Origin: Romboutsia lituseburensis
Lineage (GTDB): Bacteria > Bacillota > Clostridia > Peptostreptococcales > Peptostreptococcaceae
Direction: 5' to 3'
Assembly: GCF_024723825.1 (NCBI RefSeq)
Contig: NZ_JANQBQ010000001.1
Coordinates: forward strand, 1,736,001 to 1,800,000
Length of the DNA: 64,000 bases
Under the pieces are notes generated by a model. That model did no database searches, was not told the DNA's origin, and saw only the letters and a list, made by a program, of their open reading frames with translations. A program made the position numbers and the translations under genes. Positions 25,720 to 34,322 of the stretch are shown here, one piece after another. The stretch's first letter is position 1. Every line of letters starts with the position of its first letter.

Positions 25720-26463
25720 TTATTCTATTGTACTTTGTTTACTTTTTTTTGACAAATATATATGAGCTATAATACCGCCTACTACTCCTGCCAAACTTAT
25801 CACTTGAGCCATTCTAAGAGGACCTATCATAAGACTATCAGTTCGTAGTCCTTCTATAAAGAATCTACCTAATGAATACAATGTAATATAAAATACTATC
25901 AATTGTCCTTCATATTGTTTTTTCTTTCTAAATAACCATAAAAATATAAATATTCCAAAATCCCATATAGATTCATATAAGAATGTTGGATGAACCTTTA
26001 ATCCATCTACCATTATACCCCATGGTAAATCAGTTGGACCGCCATGAGCTTCTCCATTTATAAAATTACCCCATCGCCCAATAGCTTGCGCTAAAGGCAT
26101 ACCTATCATAACTGCATCTGCCATTTTTAGAAAATCTATCTTTTTTATCTTAGTAAAAATATATCCTGTTAATATTCCACCAATAAGAGCTCCATGTATA
26201 GCCATTCCTCCGCCCCTAAAGTTTAAAATCTGAGATATGTTTTGAGAATAATATTCCCAATTAAATATTACATAATACAGTCTAGCACTTAATAATCCTA
26301 TAGGTATGGCAATTATTGCTAAATCTAGTACCTCATCTTCTTTTATACCCACTCTTTTAGCTTCTTTTAAAGCTAATAAAGTACCAACTATCATACCTGT
26401 AGCCATTAAAATTCCATACCACATTACGTCTATTCCAAATACACTAAATGCCACTCTATCCAT
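25720..26463 (-). CDS. lgt: Prolipoprotein diacylglyceryl transferase Lgt
   Basis: A 247-residue polytopic enzyme that attaches diacylglycerol to the lipobox cysteine. Seen: GGGMAIHGALIGG, the Lgt signature RWGNFINGEAHGGPT (essential Arg/Asn/Glu), and ESIWDFGIF and LGRFFIEGLRTD near the end. The ATG at 26461-26463 has GAGGTGA upstream; an in-frame start 24 codons earlier lacks a ribosome site. It is divergent from the GntR/RCK_C regulator and probably in one unit with rsmH. Confidence 0.97.
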   Translation of the reverse strand: MDRVAFSVFGIDVMWYGILMATGMIVGTLLALKEAKRVGIKEDEVLDLAIIAIPIGLLSARLYYVIFNWEYYSQNISQILNFRGGGMAIHGALIGGILTGYIFTKIKKIDFLKMADAVMIGMPLAQAIGRWGNFINGEAHGGPTDLPWGIMVDGLKVHPTFLYESIWDFGIFIFLWLFRKKKQYEGQLIVFYITLYSLGRFFIEGLRTDSLMIGPLRMAQVISLAGVVGGIIAHIYLSKKSKQSTIE

Positions 26464-26658
26464 AATCTCACCTCTTATTTCATATTTTAAAATCAAATTT
26501 ATTTTATACCTATATATAATACTTATGCGCATCATAAATAGATATAGAGTTTATTGTAATATTATAACAGTTTAAAGTTAATAATAACATATATTATAAA
26601 TAATTAGATATCTAAAATTTTACTAATATTTAATATATTCTACTTATATTTTATTTTA

Positions 26659-26687
26659 TAGACATACTCATGTATGAGGTATAGAAT
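26659..26687 (+). promoter_or_regulatory. Promoter of the BusR-like regulator with palindrome in the spacer
   Basis: TAGACA (26659-26664), 17 bp, TAGAAT (26682-26687). The spacer contains CTCATGTATGAG, an inverted repeat (CTCAT / ATGAG with 2 bp between), suitable for autoregulation or another regulator. Confidence 0.5.
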
Positions 26688-26722
26688 AATATATGATTAA
26701 AATATATACTTTAGGAGGAAAT

Positions 26723-27364
26723 ATGGAAAGAAATAGCTCATTGCCTATATATCATAAGATTGCTTTAGATATTGCTAATAAAATACATATAGGCGATATT
26801 CAGGAGGGCAGCTTGCTTCGTGGAAGGTCTTCTTTAGCTGGAACATATAATGTTTCGCCAGAAACAATACGTAGAGCTATGAAGGTGCTAGAAGATTTAG
26901 AAGTTGTCTGTAGTGTTAAAGGAAAAGGTATATTAGTTTTATCATCTGAAAAAGCATTGTCATTTTTAAATAAAAATCAAAATATGACTAATATATCTTC
27001 ATATAGATCAAATTTACAACAATTGCTAGCGTCAAAGGCTAAACTAGAGAATGAAATTGTTGATAATATAAATAAAATAATAGATTATTCAAGTAGATTA
27101 TCTAATATAAATCCTCTCGTTCCATTTGAATTTAAGATAACAAATGAATGTAAATTTATAGGTAAAACTGCTGGTGAGATAAAATTTTGGCAACATACTT
27201 CTGCTACTATCGTTGGAGTTAAACGTGATGGTAATTTAATAGTATCTCCAGGACCTTACATAGAATTCAAAGAAAATGATATTCTTTTAGTCGTTGGAGA
27301 CAGCAGTATTCACCATTCTGTTCCTGTATTTTTATATAAAAATTTAGATACACACCAAGATTAA
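26723..27364 (+). CDS. GntR-family regulator with RCK_C (TrkA_C) domain, BusR-like
   Basis: A 213-residue regulator in three parts: a GntR winged helix (1-75; GSLLRGRSSLAGTYNVSPET, then IRRAMKVLEDLE), a coiled coil (about 92-128) and an RCK_C domain (about 135-207; SATIVGVKRDG, ENDILLVVGD). This layout is that of BusR, which represses betaine uptake genes and binds c-di-AMP through RCK_C. The ATG at 26723 follows AGGAGG; an earlier in-frame ATG has no site. It converges on a BCCT transporter gene whose promoter carries two inverted repeats spaced as expected for a tetrameric regulator. The ligand and target are inference. Confidence 0.88.
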   Translation: MERNSSLPIYHKIALDIANKIHIGDIQEGSLLRGRSSLAGTYNVSPETIRRAMKVLEDLEVVCSVKGKGILVLSSEKALSFLNKNQNMTNISSYRSNLQQLLASKAKLENEIVDNINKIIDYSSRLSNINPLVPFEFKITNECKFIGKTAGEIKFWQHTSATIVGVKRDGNLIVSPGPYIEFKENDILLVVGDSSIHHSVPVFLYKNLDTHQD

Positions 27365-27387
27365 TATAGTAAATTTAAGTCATAAAT

Positions 27388-27419
27388 AAAAAAGAATGAC
27401 TACATAGTCATTCTTTTTT
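27388..27419. terminator. Bidirectional terminator between the BusR-like gene and the BCCT gene
   Basis: 15-bp perfect stem AAAAAAGAATGACTA / TAGTCATTCTTTTTT, T tracts on both strands, between two convergent genes. Confidence 0.93.
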
Positions 27420-27433
27420 ATTTATATATTTAT

Positions 27434-28981
27434 TTAATCCAGATTTATGTTTGCCTTATTTATAACTTTACTATCTTTTTTAGTATAAAGTTTTTCATAT
27501 TGATCTTGTGATATTTTCACTTCTTCTCTAAGAGCCTTAATAATTGATATTATACTTACAATTACTATTATGGTAAATGGAAATGCAGATACGATTGATA
27601 CAGTTTGCAAAGTGTCAAGCCCTCCTGATAGTAAAAGGGCAATAGCTAAACAAGCTTGAATAACTCCCCAAAGTATCTTTTTAGGATTACTTGGATTTAA
27701 ATCTCCATTAGATGTAAACATTCCTAATACGTATGTTGCTGAATCTGCCGACGAAATAAAAAATGTACATAATAATATCATAGCTATAACTGATAATATC
27801 TTTCCAAATTGATAATTTGAAAATACTTTAAATAATGCTGTTTCTGTAACCGATGCAGCTGTTGTTGAAAATTCGATACCTAAATTTATTCCTAACGTTC
27901 CAAATACAACAAACCATATTATACACACTATAGCTGGAACTATTGTTACTCCTATTATAAATTCTCTTATTGTTCTCCCTTTAGATATTCTTGCTATAAA
28001 TATTCCTACGAAAGGTATCCATGCTATCCATAAAGCCCAGTAAAATACCCTCCATTGGCTAACCCATTCTTTAGTAGCATCCATATATAAACTCTGAGAT
28101 ATAAATTCGCTTAAATAAGCAGTTCCTCCTGAAAAAAAGTTATTCATCATGCTCACTTTAGGACCTATTAATATTCCTCCTAATAATAATGCTGTAGCTA
28201 AAATTAAATTTGCATTAGAAAGATTTTTTATTCCTTTATCCAACCCACTTGTTGCACTATACATATACAATACAGATGTAATAGCTATTATTATAAGTTG
28301 CACTGTAAAGGTGTTTTTTATATTAAATACATACTCTAGTCCTCCAGCAATTTGCATCGTTCCCATACCTAGAGATGTTGCAACACCCGTTACTGTTGTA
28401 AATACAGCTAGTATGTCTATAGACTTTCCAATAGGACCTCTAACCCCATCTTCTCCTAGTATCGGTAAAAAAACACTACTTATAAGACCTGGTGCATCTT
28501 TTCTAAATTGAAAATATGCAAGTGCCAATCCCATGACAGAGTATGCAGCCCAAGGATGTATTCCCCAATGTATGAATGATTGTTGCATTGCGAAAGTTAC
28601 CGCTTCACTAGATCCAGGTTGAGCTCCAATTGGACTTATAAAATGTTTCATTGGCTCTACAGATCCAAAGAAAACTAATCCTATTCCCATACCAGCTCCA
28701 AATAACATAGAAAACCATGAAAGATTACTAAATTCAGGTCTATCAGTATCTTTACCTAATCTTATACTTCCGTATTTACTAAAAACTAAAAACAAAGCAA
28801 ATCCCACAAGGATAAGCATACCTACTATATATACCCAACTAAAGTTTTTGATTATTATATCAAACATTTTATGAGATACATTCTCAAATATATTCGGAAA
28901 AGCAACACCTGTTACTACCACTAAACTAGTCAATACTATTGATATTATAAACACGGGATTAATTTTTTGTGTATTATTCAT
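27434..28981 (-). CDS. BCCT-family betaine/carnitine/choline-type transporter
   Basis: A 515-residue secondary transporter with about twelve helices. The family segments are clear: FSNLSWFSMLFGAGMGIGL with VFFGSVEP, SFIHWGIHPWAAY and the tryptophan-rich KEWVSQWRVFYWALWIAW. BCCT proteins take up glycine betaine, proline betaine, choline or carnitine, often as osmoprotectants; some clostridial ones serve as antiporters in carnitine or betaine use. The substrate cannot be decided from sequence. The neighbouring BusR-like regulator favours an osmotic role. Own promoter at 29053-29082. Confidence 0.93.
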   Translation of the reverse strand: MNNTQKINPVFIISIVLTSLVVVTGVAFPNIFENVSHKMFDIIIKNFSWVYIVGMLILVGFALFLVFSKYGSIRLGKDTDRPEFSNLSWFSMLFGAGMGIGLVFFGSVEPMKHFISPIGAQPGSSEAVTFAMQQSFIHWGIHPWAAYSVMGLALAYFQFRKDAPGLISSVFLPILGEDGVRGPIGKSIDILAVFTTVTGVATSLGMGTMQIAGGLEYVFNIKNTFTVQLIIIAITSVLYMYSATSGLDKGIKNLSNANLILATALLLGGILIGPKVSMMNNFFSGGTAYLSEFISQSLYMDATKEWVSQWRVFYWALWIAWIPFVGIFIARISKGRTIREFIIGVTIVPAIVCIIWFVVFGTLGINLGIEFSTTAASVTETALFKVFSNYQFGKILSVIAMILLCTFFISSADSATYVLGMFTSNGDLNPSNPKKILWGVIQACLAIALLLSGGLDTLQTVSIVSAFPFTIIVIVSIISIIKALREEVKISQDQYEKLYTKKDSKVINKANINLD

Positions 28982-29010
28982 ATCTTAATTCCCCTTTCTA
29001 TTTCAAACTA

Positions 29011-29082
29011 ACAACTTATTTTTTAATTTAAGTTTTTACTTGATACAACTTAATTATATGTATAAGTTGTTACTTATGTCAA
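29011..29082 (-). promoter_or_regulatory. BCCT promoter with two inverted-repeat operators
   Basis: Minus-strand promoter TTGACA (29082-29077), 18 bp, TATAAT (29058-29053). ACAACTTA (29045-29052) and TAAGTTGT (29063-29070) form a perfect repeat whose 10-bp spacer holds the -10 box. A second site, ACAACTTA (29011-29018) and TAAGTTTT (29029-29036), has the same 10-bp spacer and lies 34 bp downstream. Confidence 0.8.
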
Positions 29083-29185
29083 CTAATCTGCATTGCCATT
29101 TTTATAACTAGTATTACTGAACATATTGATATTGCAAAGATTTTATTTATTAAATTTTATTTTTGAAATGTTTAAATTAATAAAT

Positions 29186-29225
29186 AAAAAAACACCTTTT
29201 TAAATATTTAAAAAGGTGTTTTTTT
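29186..29225 (-). terminator. Rho-independent terminator after the M16 peptidase genes
   Basis: Long stem (AAAAAACACCTTTTTAAA with its complement) over 29186-29225, T-rich on both sides, just past the stop at 29228. Confidence 0.9.
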
Positions 29226-29227
29226 AT

Positions 29228-30520
29228 TTATTTTGTTGTTGGCTCTACTATAGATATAACACAATATTCTTCTTTTAAGTGTGATTTTAATCTTGCATCA
29301 ACCTCTTCAAACTTTATTGATTTAAGTTCATCTAAATAATCTAATAAATTTATATCTTTAAAATTATATGATAAGAAATTATTAGCTATAAAATTAACAG
29401 AATCAAAGTACTTTAAGAAATTTCCAATCTTTTTCTTTTTAACTCGTTCAAAATCATCCTTATTTAATCCTTCTTCTTTATATGTTTCTATATAATCTAA
29501 TATAATTTTTTTAACTTCTCGTGGGTTCCTAGATTCTCCTCCTATTATGGTAAATGCATAATCTACCTGAGATGAGAATCCTCCTCCAAAGTTGTCATTT
29601 ATAAGGCCTTTCATATATAAGTCCTCAAATAATTTGCTACCTCTTTTAAAAATCATATCCACTAATATTTCAGTTACTATTTCTTTTCTTAAAAGTTCTT
29701 TACCTTTTATTCCTACATTATCATCTTTAAATGCTATATTAAACGCAGGCATTGATATTGGAAATTGAGCTACTATTTCTTTTTTGTTTACTTCTTTAGG
29801 CTCGTTAGGGTAAAATCTTTGTATTTCATGAGATAGTTTCTCAACGTCATCATTATTTACTTTTTTAACAGAATTTAGAACCTTATCAGAATCTAAATCA
29901 CCTACTACAAATAACGCCATATTTCCCGGGTTATAGAATGTATTATAGCATTTATATAATTCTTCTTTTGTTATTTTGTAGATACTTTCTACAGTTCCTG
30001 CTATATCGACTCTTACTGGATAATTAACATACAATGCTTTTAAGCAATTAAAGTATACATTCCAATCTGGGTCGTCGTTGTACATTTTAATTTCTTGTTC
30101 TATTATACCTTTTTCTTTTTCAACATTTTCATCTGTAAAATAAGGAGTTTGTACATAATCTATTAAATGTTCTAGGCTTTCATAAAAATTCTCTGTAGCA
30201 GAAAATAAATAAGCTGTCATTGTAAAGTTTGTAAATGCATTGGCGCTTGCTCCCCATTTAGAGAATTTATCAAATGCATTTCCTCCATCAGGCTGCTCAA
30301 ACATTTTATGTTCTAAGAAATGAGCTATACCTTCATTGACTCTTATTTTTTTATCTTCACCTATCGGGATAAATTCTAATTCATTTGATCCATAGTTAGT
30401 AGCTAGTATTGCATACTTTTTAGTAAAGCCAGGCTTTGGCATAAAATACACATCTAATCCATTTTCTAATTTTTCATAAAAAATTTCTTCTTTTAATATT
30501 TCATTAACTATTTTTTTCAT
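29228..30520 (-). CDS. M16 family zinc metallopeptidase, active type (YmfH-like)
   Basis: A 430-residue pitrilysin-family protein. The inverted zinc motif is intact: H67-F-L-E70-H71 in AHFLEHKMFEQPDGGNAF, and ENVEKEKGIIEQEI gives the third ligand. It resembles B. subtilis YmfH, which occurs next to an inactive partner (YmfF), as here. Such pairs form a closed chamber and degrade peptides; the YmfF/YmfH pair in other Firmicutes is linked to peptide maturation or cell-surface function, but the substrate is unknown. Overlaps nothing; lies 16 bp after the inactive partner. Confidence 0.9.
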   Translation of the reverse strand: MKKIVNEILKEEIFYEKLENGLDVYFMPKPGFTKKYAILATNYGSNELEFIPIGEDKKIRVNEGIAHFLEHKMFEQPDGGNAFDKFSKWGASANAFTNFTMTAYLFSATENFYESLEHLIDYVQTPYFTDENVEKEKGIIEQEIKMYNDDPDWNVYFNCLKALYVNYPVRVDIAGTVESIYKITKEELYKCYNTFYNPGNMALFVVGDLDSDKVLNSVKKVNNDDVEKLSHEIQRFYPNEPKEVNKKEIVAQFPISMPAFNIAFKDDNVGIKGKELLRKEIVTEILVDMIFKRGSKLFEDLYMKGLINDNFGGGFSSQVDYAFTIIGGESRNPREVKKIILDYIETYKEEGLNKDDFERVKKKKIGNFLKYFDSVNFIANNFLSYNFKDINLLDYLDELKSIKFEEVDARLKSHLKEEYCVISIVEPTTK

Positions 30521-30536
30521 CTCTACGTCACCTCAC

Positions 30537-31802
30537 TTAATTTCTTAAGAAGTAAATAGTGTCTAATTCTATTTTTTCAAAAGATTTAACTATATCTTTA
30601 ACTTCTACTTTATTTATATTTTCTATCATCTTATCTATAGTAGTATTTGTACCACCCATAGTCTGAGCAAAGTAGAAATCAGACATTCCTCCTATGCTAT
30701 CAGCCAATGATTTCATGGAATTTATTAAAGCACTTTTGCTATTTTCGATCTCATCTGATGATATTTCGCCTTGTTTTATTGCTTCTATTTGCTTCTTAAC
30801 TAAATCAACTGTTTTTTCATAGTTTTGAGCTTCTATTCCTGATGATATATATAATATCGCTTTATATTTTTCAACTGAAGAATATATATAATAACATAAG
30901 CTCTCTTTTTCTCTTATATTTATAAACATTTTAGAGTGAGGTCCTCCACCCAAAACATTACTACCTACAACTAATGGATAATATAATGATTCATCTTTAT
31001 AATCAATATTAGTTCTATAACCCATAACTAACTTACCTTGAGTTATATCCATATTTTCTTCAACTATATTAATATCTTTTATTCGTTTTGTAAAAGTTTC
31101 CCTTGGTATATCTATAATTTCATCCCTTTCAAATGAGAAATTTTTACTTATTACATTTACAACTTCTTCTTCATTAAAATCACCTTCTATTACTATATCT
31201 ATAGGAGATGTTTTTATTATATTTTTATAATGTTTATATAAATCTTTAGCATCTATTTTTTCTAAATCTTCTTCATATCCTATTTCACTTATGCTAAATC
31301 TCTCACCTTTACACATCTCTTCAAAAGATCTTTCAAGTGCATATCTGCTTTTATCATTTATCTTGGCTTGTATTCTATCTTTTAAATTTGTCTTTTCTAT
31401 ATCTAAATACTCGTTGTTAAATCCTCCGTCTACTACTAAAGTATCATTTAATACATCATTGAAAAATTCAATTACATCTGTAAATATTTTCTCATCTAAA
31501 TATCGTTCATTTGTGCTTATTATTTTAAATGTAATTACCTGCTTTTCTCCTCTTTTTGATACATCTCCATACATCGAAGATCCATATAAGTCATCTAACT
31601 TATTTGATATTTCTCTTAAACTTGGATATTTTCTGCATCCACTAGTAATTATTGTAGGCAATAATGCATTCTTAGTAGCTTCTTTTCTGTCTAAATTTCT
31701 TTGTATATATATACTAACAAGGTTAGACTTGAACTTTTCAGCTGATATTAATGTTAAATTAATATCTTTGCCTAAGTTTATTTTTTTTATATCCTTTTTC
31801 AT
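30537..31802 (-). CDS. M16 family protein, catalytically inactive partner (YmfF-like)
   Basis: A 421-residue M16 homologue in which the zinc motif is lost: the matching region reads LLPTIITSGCRKYPSLREI with no HxxEH. The rest follows the family, including the R/Y element near residue 290 (NIREKESLCYYIYSSVEKYK). In two-subunit M16 peptidases the inactive chain supplies substrate-binding residues (the R-Y pair). It should form a heterodimer with the active protein encoded next. AGGAGG precedes ATG; it begins one base after the ferrochelatase-like gene's stop region, so the three genes form one operon. Confidence 0.88.
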   Translation of the reverse strand: MKKDIKKINLGKDINLTLISAEKFKSNLVSIYIQRNLDRKEATKNALLPTIITSGCRKYPSLREISNKLDDLYGSSMYGDVSKRGEKQVITFKIISTNERYLDEKIFTDVIEFFNDVLNDTLVVDGGFNNEYLDIEKTNLKDRIQAKINDKSRYALERSFEEMCKGERFSISEIGYEEDLEKIDAKDLYKHYKNIIKTSPIDIVIEGDFNEEEVVNVISKNFSFERDEIIDIPRETFTKRIKDINIVEENMDITQGKLVMGYRTNIDYKDESLYYPLVVGSNVLGGGPHSKMFINIREKESLCYYIYSSVEKYKAILYISSGIEAQNYEKTVDLVKKQIEAIKQGEISSDEIENSKSALINSMKSLADSIGGMSDFYFAQTMGGTNTTIDKMIENINKVEVKDIVKSFEKIELDTIYFLRN

Positions 31803-31803
31803 T

Positions 31804-32922
31804 TTATCCTCCTATTTGATTCATTAATGATATTCTTGTAAAAAGTTCATCTACTATCGCATCCATCTTTTTTTCTGGATTTATGTAGTAAAACTTAGTA
31901 TTTCCCATATCTAGATCTTCAAGTATACTTTCTACTAAATGTTTTGTATACATCGTATCTATTGTACATGTAGGTAATACAACATACAAAGTATCAATTC
32001 CATATTCTAACAATTCCTCACCTGATTTTATTATATCTTTTTTATTATTTTCTAAAAGAGGTAATTTTATTTGAACGTCTAAGTTTTTTTCTTCATGATT
32101 TATATATTCTTTTATTTTTTCCCTAAATAATATGTCCTCTTCTAAATTATTCTTATTATGTAATCCAATTAAAAGTAACCCTGAATCTTTATCTAAAGCT
32201 CTAATATTTTTTAAAATTTCATTTTTATATACCATAGCTAAATTATTAGATTTATAAAAAGGATCTAGTATTTCTATTCCAGCTAAATTATAAGAAACTA
32301 GGTTTAATTTTTCATATCTTTGTTTGAAAATTTCATAGTCTTTTCCATCTGTCATAAATAAAGGGCATATAATTATTTTTTTATATCCTTTAGATACTAT
32401 ATCTTCCAAGCTATCTTCGAAATAAGGCTTAGTGTACATGTAAGAATTTACTACCTTGTATCCATCGCCTAATTGATAACTTAATTTTTTAGTTACTTCT
32501 TCAGCCTTTTCTTTAAAATCACTTTCTCCTAGCTGGTTATAATAATTTTTATAAGTATATAAATCTTTAATTCCTGTAAATAAAGATTTATAGCCCTTTT
32601 CATAATAAATTTGAGTTGAACGCTCTTTTAGATTGTATTTTTTTGATTCTCCTTCTGATACTAATAAAACTAATGTATCTTCTTTTTCTATCCCTGGCTG
32701 AACGTCTTTAAAACTTATGTAATTTCTAAACCCAAATAGTATCATGCAATTTACCCCAATAAATGAAATAATTAGAGCATAAACCATATATTTATAATCT
32801 TTCTTAGAAGTTATTTGCTTATAAATCATTACTGTTGCTAAAACTATAAATATATTTTCCATATACCCATTCAAAATTAAACTTAAAGCTAAAGATATAA
32901 AAAAAATTATCCAAATAAGCAT
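31804..32922 (-). CDS. Membrane-anchored ferrochelatase-like protein of unknown function
   Basis: A 372-residue protein: two or three N-terminal membrane helices (1-72), then about 300 soluble residues with chelatase-fold features. DTLVLLVSEGES resembles the first strand of ferrochelatase (HemH), NQLGESDFKEKAEEVTKKLS resembles the IGGxSPL..T..Q segment, SYMYTKPYFEDSLEDIVSKG and YKKIIICPLFM match the MRYxxP..PLYP segment, and GLLLIGLHNKN aligns with the catalytic-His strand (SAHSLP type). No haem genes are nearby. The anchor is unusual, because bacterial HemH is soluble or peripheral. The substrate is unknown and a non-enzymatic role is possible. First gene of the M16 operon; the ribosome site (GGGG) is weak. 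Confidence 0.65.
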   Translation of the reverse strand: MLIWIIFFISLALSLILNGYMENIFIVLATVMIYKQITSKKDYKYMVYALIISFIGVNCMILFGFRNYISFKDVQPGIEKEDTLVLLVSEGESKKYNLKERSTQIYYEKGYKSLFTGIKDLYTYKNYYNQLGESDFKEKAEEVTKKLSYQLGDGYKVVNSYMYTKPYFEDSLEDIVSKGYKKIIICPLFMTDGKDYEIFKQRYEKLNLVSYNLAGIEILDPFYKSNNLAMVYKNEILKNIRALDKDSGLLLIGLHNKNNLEEDILFREKIKEYINHEEKNLDVQIKLPLLENNKKDIIKSGEELLEYGIDTLYVVLPTCTIDTMYTKHLVESILEDLDMGNTKFYYINPEKKMDAIVDELFTRISLMNQIGG

Positions 32923-32946
32923 AAAATCAACCCCAATAATTTTTTT

Positions 32947-32991
32947 GATGTAAATGTATAGTTTACATCTATTATATATATGATGTATAAT
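32947..32991 (+). promoter_or_regulatory. ychF promoter with inverted repeat over the -35 box
   Basis: TTTACA (32962-32967), 18 bp, TATAAT (32986-32991). GATGTAAA (32947-32954) and TTTACATC (32962-32969) form a perfect 8-bp inverted repeat with a 7-bp spacer, covering the -35. It also lies about 25 bp upstream of the divergent ferrochelatase-like gene and may control both. Confidence 0.6.
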
Positions 32992-33035
32992 CAGTATGTA
33001 TGTCTATAATGGGATTTTTTGAATTTGTTCAAATT

Positions 33036-33070
33036 AACCTATTGAGCTAATTTAAAGCCTATAATAGGTT
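33036..33070 (+). promoter_or_regulatory. Hairpin in the ychF leader
   Basis: AACCTATT (33036-33043) pairs with AATAGGTT (33063-33070) around a 19-nt loop, 45 bp before the chosen ychF start. No T tract follows, so it is a leader structure or an operator rather than a terminator. Confidence 0.45.
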
Positions 33071-33114
33071 GTTTAAATTTATATATAAATATGACTAAAG
33101 AGAGGACGATGACT

Positions 33115-34212
33115 ATGAAATTAGGTATAGTTGGTTTACCAAACGTAGGTAAAAGTACCCTATTCAATGCAATAACTCAAGCAGGTGCTGAATCTGCAAA
33201 CTACCCTTTCTGTACAATAGAACCAAACGTTGGAGTTGTTTCTGTTCCAGATGAAAGATTAGATAAATTAAAAGAATTATATGATTCTAAAAAAATTGTT
33301 CCTACTGCTATAGAATTCTGTGATATAGCAGGTCTTGTTAGAGGAGCTTCTAAAGGTGAAGGTTTAGGAAATAAATTCTTATCTCATATAAGAGAAGTTG
33401 ACGCTATAGTACATGTTGTTAGATGTTTCGAAGACCCTAACGTTGTTCACGTTGATGGTTCGGTTGATCCATTAAGAGATATAGAAACTATAAACTTAGA
33501 ATTAATATTCTCTGATATCGAAATATTACAAAGAAGAATACAAAAAAATACTAAAGCTGCTAAAGCTGACAAATCAATCGCTGCTGAGCTTGAATTCTTA
33601 AAAGAAATAATGGTTACTTTAGAAGACGGTAAATGTGTTAGAACTATGGATTTTAATGATGATCAAAAAGCATTTGTTGATTCATTAAACTTACTTACTT
33701 CTAAGCCAGTAATATATGCTACTAATGTAAGTGAAGATGATTTAGCTGATGAAGCTGAAAACAATCAATACGTTAATACTGTTAGAGAATTCGCTGCTAC
33801 AGAAGCTGCAGAAGTTGTTGTTGTTTGTGCTCAAATAGAAGCAGAAATATCTGAACTTGATACAGAAGAAGAAAAGAAAGAATTCTTAGAAACATTAGGC
33901 TTAGAGCAATCGGGATTAGATAAATTAATAAAATCATCTTATGCTTTACTTGGACTTGTTTCTTACCTAACAGCTGGACCTCAAGAGGTTAGAGCTTGGA
34001 CTATAAAAGTTGGTACTAAAGCTCCTGCTGCTGGAGGAAAGATACACTCTGATATAGAAAGAGGATTCATAAGAGCAGAAACTATATCATTTGAGGATTT
34101 AGCTCAAGTTGGTACTATGAGTGCTGCTAAAGAAAAAGGTCTTGTTAGACTTGAAGGAAAAGAATATATAGTTAAAGATGGAGACGTTATACTATTTAGA
34201 TTTAACGTTTAA
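33115..34212 (+). CDS. ychF: Redox-related P-loop ATPase/GTPase YchF (OLA1 family)
   Basis: A 365-residue Obg-family protein: P-loop GLPNVGKSTLFNA near the start, the G-domain with CDIAGLVRGASKGEGLG, a coiled coil (about 125-200) and a TGS domain (from VRAWTIKVGTKAPAAG). YchF/OLA1 binds ATP better than GTP and associates with ribosomes; it is linked to stress responses. I chose the ATG at 33115 (MKLGIVGLPNVGKST, as in relatives) with GAGAGG 9 nt upstream; two earlier in-frame ATGs are too near or lack a site. It stands alone on the plus strand with its own terminator. Confidence 0.97.
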   Translation: MKLGIVGLPNVGKSTLFNAITQAGAESANYPFCTIEPNVGVVSVPDERLDKLKELYDSKKIVPTAIEFCDIAGLVRGASKGEGLGNKFLSHIREVDAIVHVVRCFEDPNVVHVDGSVDPLRDIETINLELIFSDIEILQRRIQKNTKAAKADKSIAAELEFLKEIMVTLEDGKCVRTMDFNDDQKAFVDSLNLLTSKPVIYATNVSEDDLADEAENNQYVNTVREFAATEAAEVVVVCAQIEAEISELDTEEEKKEFLETLGLEQSGLDKLIKSSYALLGLVSYLTAGPQEVRAWTIKVGTKAPAAGGKIHSDIERGFIRAETISFEDLAQVGTMSAAKEKGLVRLEGKEYIVKDGDVILFRFNV

Positions 34213-34214
34213 TA

Positions 34215-34246
34215 AAAAAAGCTTACAGTTAACTGTAAGCTTTTTT
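34215..34246 (+). terminator. Rho-independent terminator after ychF
   Basis: 16-bp perfect stem AAAAAAGCTTACAGTT / AACTGTAAGCTTTTTT three bases after the stop, ending in T6; A/T symmetry lets it work in both directions. Confidence 0.92.
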
Positions 34247-34281
34247 GTTAATATGCTTATTTATTCAAACTAAATATAAAT

Positions 34282-34319
34282 AAAAATGGCCTAATCTCTA
34301 TTTGAGATAGGCCATTTTT
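34282..34319 (-). terminator. Rho-independent terminator after cstA
   Basis: Stem AAAAATGGCCTAATCTC (34282-34298) with GAGATAGGCCATTTTT (34304-34319), one bulged base, then T-rich sequence on the minus strand. Confidence 0.88.
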
Positions 34320-34322
34320 ATA

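Noticed and set aside
31291-31827. Open frame of 178 codons on the plus strand
   Set aside because: Antisense to the inactive M16 gene, which has clear homology and a good ribosome site. No independent support.
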